Source: Trichocoleus desertorum ATA4-8-CV12 (GTDB lineage Bacteria > Cyanobacteriota > Cyanobacteriia > FACHB-46). From it: 44,016 nt of DNA. The DNA is taken from contig JAHHIL010000049.1 in the NCBI GenBank assembly GCA_019358975.1, positions 1-44,016 of the forward strand, written 5' to 3'. The translations under genes were made by a program, and so were the position numbers. Every line of letters starts with the position of its first letter. The first letter of the stretch is position 1. Below the pieces are notes generated by a model. It searched no databases. It saw only the letters and a program-made list of their open reading frames with translations, and was not told where the DNA came from. This document shows positions 41,919-44,016 of the stretch, piece by piece.

Positions 41919-41993
41919 TGAAAGCTTTACCCAGTAAGGATTATAGCTATTTTAGATAAAAATCGCTGTAATCCTTACTGGGTAAAGCTTTCA
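41919..41993. other. Long perfect-stem hairpin in the coiled-coil operon
   Basis: Arms of 29 bases (TGAAAGCTTTACCCAGTAAG GATTATAGC at 41919-41947 and its complement at 41965-41993) pair with one mismatch (a G-T wobble in RNA) around a 17-base loop. It lies between the CC4 gene and the small membrane protein gene. It could be an attenuator, an RNA-processing site that separates CC4 expression from the other genes, or a small palindromic repeat element. It is much longer than a usual terminator, and the T-run on the minus strand side is only partly suitable. Confidence 0.75.
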
Positions 41994-42045
41994 GAGCTTT
42001 TTCTTGTTATCACCCGACAAGTCTTTTATCTACGTAGTCTATGAA

Positions 42046-42933
42046 CTAGCCCAGTTTTTCCGCGACCTCTTCTAGAACTGGCATAACCTCCTGAATAATT
42101 TCGACTACGTCAGCAATCTTGTCTATAACTTCGCCAAACTTGTCATTCATCTGCTCACAATTGTCTGTACTAGATTCACCCAAAGTTGATAGAGCCTCAG
42201 CCAATTGTTGTGCTGCATTAGTAATCTCACCATTAGCCTCCATAAACTTTTGCCCTATCTCTGTAACTGCCTCATTAGCGGCTGTGTCTAGAGCATTATC
42301 GAGTTCTGTTAACTGGTTATTACTCTCCTCCATCAATTCACCAAAATCTTCCATCACAATTTCTAGCTTTTCGCCGATTTCCTGCTCCAGCGTTCCGAAC
42401 TGTTCCATCAACTCAGTCTGATTTTCGTCGAAGCCATTTCTCGCTGTCTCAACGGCTTGACGCAGCGCCTCAATGTTACTGGTAGCAGTATCTTCCCAAC
42501 TATCAGCATTAGACTCAAACTCTTGAGACTGCTGGGATAAACTACTAAGATTTTCTTGGGTTTCTTGCGCCTTATCTTCGATTTGTGAGAGCATTTCTTC
42601 TGCCTGACTCTTCAAATCACTCAGTTGGCTTTTTATCTCACTCGCCATTTCCTCTAACTGAGTTTCTACGGCTGCGGCTTTCTCTCGCAGTTCATTCAAA
42701 TCTTCCTTGGCACTTTGTAACTCAGTCTCAAGATTTTGCTCAGTTTCTGTAAGCTTATTCCCTAAGGTTTCAAAACTTTCTTGAGCTGACTGTTCTGTAT
42801 TAGTCAGGCTTTCCGTTAAGGTTGTTAAGAATTGCTCAATTTGGCTTACTCCATCTAAGGCACGGTCCGCTTCCTGGGAGAGGTCTTGCATTCTCTCCAG
42901 ACCTTGGTCAATTAAGGCATTGATGTCTGACAT
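42046..42933 (-). CDS. Acidic coiled-coil protein CC4, first gene of the cluster
   Basis: 295 residues, helical throughout (LTETEQNLETELQSAKEDLN, EMASEIKSQLSDLKSQAEEM). Starts MSDINALIDQGLERMQDLSQ and ends VEIIQEVMPVLEEVAEKLG. No signal peptide or TM. It is upstream of all other cluster genes and is followed by the long hairpin. It shares size, composition and C-terminal helix with CC2, so a common origin is likely. No domain family recognised. Confidence 0.8.
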   Translation of the reverse strand: MSDINALIDQGLERMQDLSQEADRALDGVSQIEQFLTTLTESLTNTEQSAQESFETLGNKLTETEQNLETELQSAKEDLNELREKAAAVETQLEEMASEIKSQLSDLKSQAEEMLSQIEDKAQETQENLSSLSQQSQEFESNADSWEDTATSNIEALRQAVETARNGFDENQTELMEQFGTLEQEIGEKLEIVMEDFGELMEESNNQLTELDNALDTAANEAVTEIGQKFMEANGEITNAAQQLAEALSTLGESSTDNCEQMNDKFGEVIDKIADVVEIIQEVMPVLEEVAEKLG

Positions 42934-43186
42934 AACTACCGGAACCTACGCTTTAACTATCAAAGAGCCAAGGCGAACTCTCTATATTGGTCTCAGATAT
43001 GAAGCGCCAAAGTTATGCCAAATGAAACTTTTCGTTACAAAACTCTTCAAAGGGGTTGGTACACCTCTTCCTGGAAATTCCGGTTTCGTGGAGTAGATGC
43101 CGAAAAGTATAGCTCTAGCGTTGGTTTAAAGATTTCGGATAGCCGGATTCAACTGAGCTTATCAATCCCGCTCCAGCCGCCTCACG
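42934..43186. promoter_or_regulatory. Upstream region of the coiled-coil/effector cluster
   Basis: About 250 bases without a convincing gene (a plus-strand 79-codon frame here runs into the repeat and is not protein-like). The cluster promoter is expected here. I see no clear promoter boxes. Confidence 0.35.
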
Positions 43187-43437
43187 CTATCCATTGTCAC
43201 ATCTTTCTTCACAAACAGAGAAGTCATCAAAAGGCTTATTTGGCAAGCGATTGAGCGATCGCCTCCTTTCCCTCCCCTCCCCACAGCGATCGCGAATTTA
43301 AGGAAAGTACACGGTTTCCATGACCAAACATGACTAAATTTTTCGTTCATGGAAGAGATGTTGAGATCGCTTCAAGAAACGCCCATTGGCGATAGAAAAG
43401 GGTTGAATGTCTTTAAGTGTAAGGGATTGAGGTGAGT
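43187..43437 (+). repeat. Interspersed repeat, copy C (uninterrupted)
   Basis: Begins CTATCCATTGTCACATC and ends GATTGAGGTGAG. It aligns with copies A and B and is the only one without an adjoining IS1 element, so it shows the repeat's full form. It includes two HIP1-like sites and no reading frame. Confidence 0.7.
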
Positions 43438-43664
43438 TAGAGAGACCGGATTGCAACAAAAGTTCTTACTCCTAAGAGCGATCGCTCTCGGCTTCGGGGT
43501 GAAAAGCTCTAGAAAAATGGATAAGGATGAAAGTTTTGTGCGGCAGCCGTGTGGTGGTTGTTGCTGTCTTCAACAGCCGAATGCATATGCAATAGAATTT
43601 CCGTCTTGTATTCCGAGTGTCCGTTGCGCGTCAGGTGTTGCACAGATGCCGTGAGGAGTTAGGA
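43438..43664. other. Leader of the Tn5-like transposase gene
   Basis: About 230 bases with a palindrome around GAGCGATCGCTC (43478-43489) and a ribosome site (GAGGAG about 12 bases before the ATG). The left end of the mobile element must be here, but I cannot define it without the right end. Confidence 0.35.
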
Positions 43665-44016
43665 ATGAGTTGGGTAGCGGAGGAGTTATGGGATTTAGAT
43701 TTAGGGGATGAGCGGCGGAATCGGCGGCTGGTGAAGATCGTGGAAGACCTGGTGGCGCAGCCCAATGAAAGTGTGCCGCAAGCAAGCCGAGATGAAGCGG
43801 CGGTGCAGGGCGTGTATGGGTTGTGGGATAACGCGCGAGTGAGTGATCAAGAGATCTTGAGCTCGCATCAGAGGCGGACCGTAGAACGAACGGCAGGCTA
43901 TCAAGCCGTTTTAGCGATTCAAGATACGAGTGAAGTGGATTATCGCGATCGCAAAGCGACGGCAGAACAATTCAAAATTCAAAGTTCAAAATTCAAAAAA
44001 TCAGAGAAGCGATCGC
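43665..44016 (+). CDS. Tn5-like (IS4 superfamily) transposase, 3' part outside window
   Basis: Starts MSWVAEELWDLDLGDERRNR and continues RLVKIVEDLVAQPNESVPQA and AAVQGVYGLWDNARVS, the N-terminal DNA-binding domain of Tn5-type transposases. LAIQDTSEVDYRDR carries the first catalytic Asp (QDT). The last visible residues (QFKIQSSKFKKSEKRS) come from an AT-rich low-complexity sequence (AATTCAAAATTCAAAGTTC) that is a common cyanobacterial repeat. It may be an insertion into the gene, although the frame stays open to the window end. Confidence 0.8.
   Translation, partial: MSWVAEELWDLDLGDERRNRRLVKIVEDLVAQPNESVPQASRDEAAVQGVYGLWDNARVSDQEILSSHQRRTVERTAGYQAVLAIQDTSEVDYRDRKATAEQFKIQSSKFKKSEKRS

Noticed and set aside
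43015-43254. 79-codon plus-strand frame upstream of the coiled-coil cluster
   Set aside because: Its 3' third lies in interspersed repeat C and the rest shows no protein-like pattern.

Overview
The window comes from a cyanobacterium. The octamer GCGATCGC (HIP1) recurs throughout, and several gene families here are typical of filamentous or large-genome cyanobacteria (DUF1822, CHAT-STAND-WD40, kinase-WD40, giant RTX-repeat proteins, short palindromic dispersed repeats). The genus cannot be named from the sequence. This is a plastic accessory region: I find at least nine transposon-derived segments (IS630, IS1, IS4, IS6 and Tn5-like types), a group II intron, three copies of a ~190-250 bp interspersed repeat and many broken genes.

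Layout. 1-4.3 kb: the 5' part of a leucine-rich-repeat lipoprotein, a truncated TPR lipoprotein, a frameshifted NTF2/SnoaL-like gene, a complete IS630-type element and a secreted SH3-like protein. 4.3-6.8 kb: an IS1-type element, one copy of the interspersed repeat, and an IS4-type element with 10-bp target duplications but an amber codon in its transposase. 6.9-11.6 kb (minus strand): a tight phosphonate operon consisting of a PEP mutase-nucleotidyltransferase fusion, phosphonopyruvate decarboxylase, 2-aminoethylphosphonate transaminase and an EamA exporter-like protein. Together they predict synthesis of 2-aminoethylphosphonate and its CMP activation. 11.8-15.7 kb: a nest of truncated mobile elements ending in a group II intron that encodes a maturase. 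15.7-21.6 kb: a long RTX-repeat protein, cut at its 5' side by the intron and carrying a frameshift and a stop. 21.7-23.3 kb: repeat copy, damaged IS1 element, a helicase fragment and an IS1 remnant.

23.5-30.0 kb (minus strand): a three-gene operon of sigma-70-like factor, DUF1822 protein and a 1624-residue CHAT protease-like/STAND NTPase/14 WD40 repeat protein, which looks like a signal-transducing or defence/cell-death module. 30.3-31.5 kb: decayed IS630 element.

31.8-42.9 kb: the most interesting part. A membrane Ser/Thr kinase with a WD40 propeller and an FHA-domain, two-TM, coiled-coil protein (plus strand) converge on a seven-gene minus-strand cluster. The cluster holds four long acidic coiled-coil proteins, a small Ser/Gly/Cys-rich membrane protein and two effector-like proteins. 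The two effectors share an N-terminal helical module but have unrelated C-terminal parts. A duplicated 3' tail of one coiled-coil gene lies just upstream of the second effector, which is a signature of effector-cassette duplication and exchange. I recognise no described system with this composition. I suggest a phosphorylation-controlled polymorphic toxin or effector system.

43.2-44.0 kb: the third interspersed repeat and the start of a Tn5-like transposase that runs off the window. I found no tRNA, rRNA or CRISPR array.
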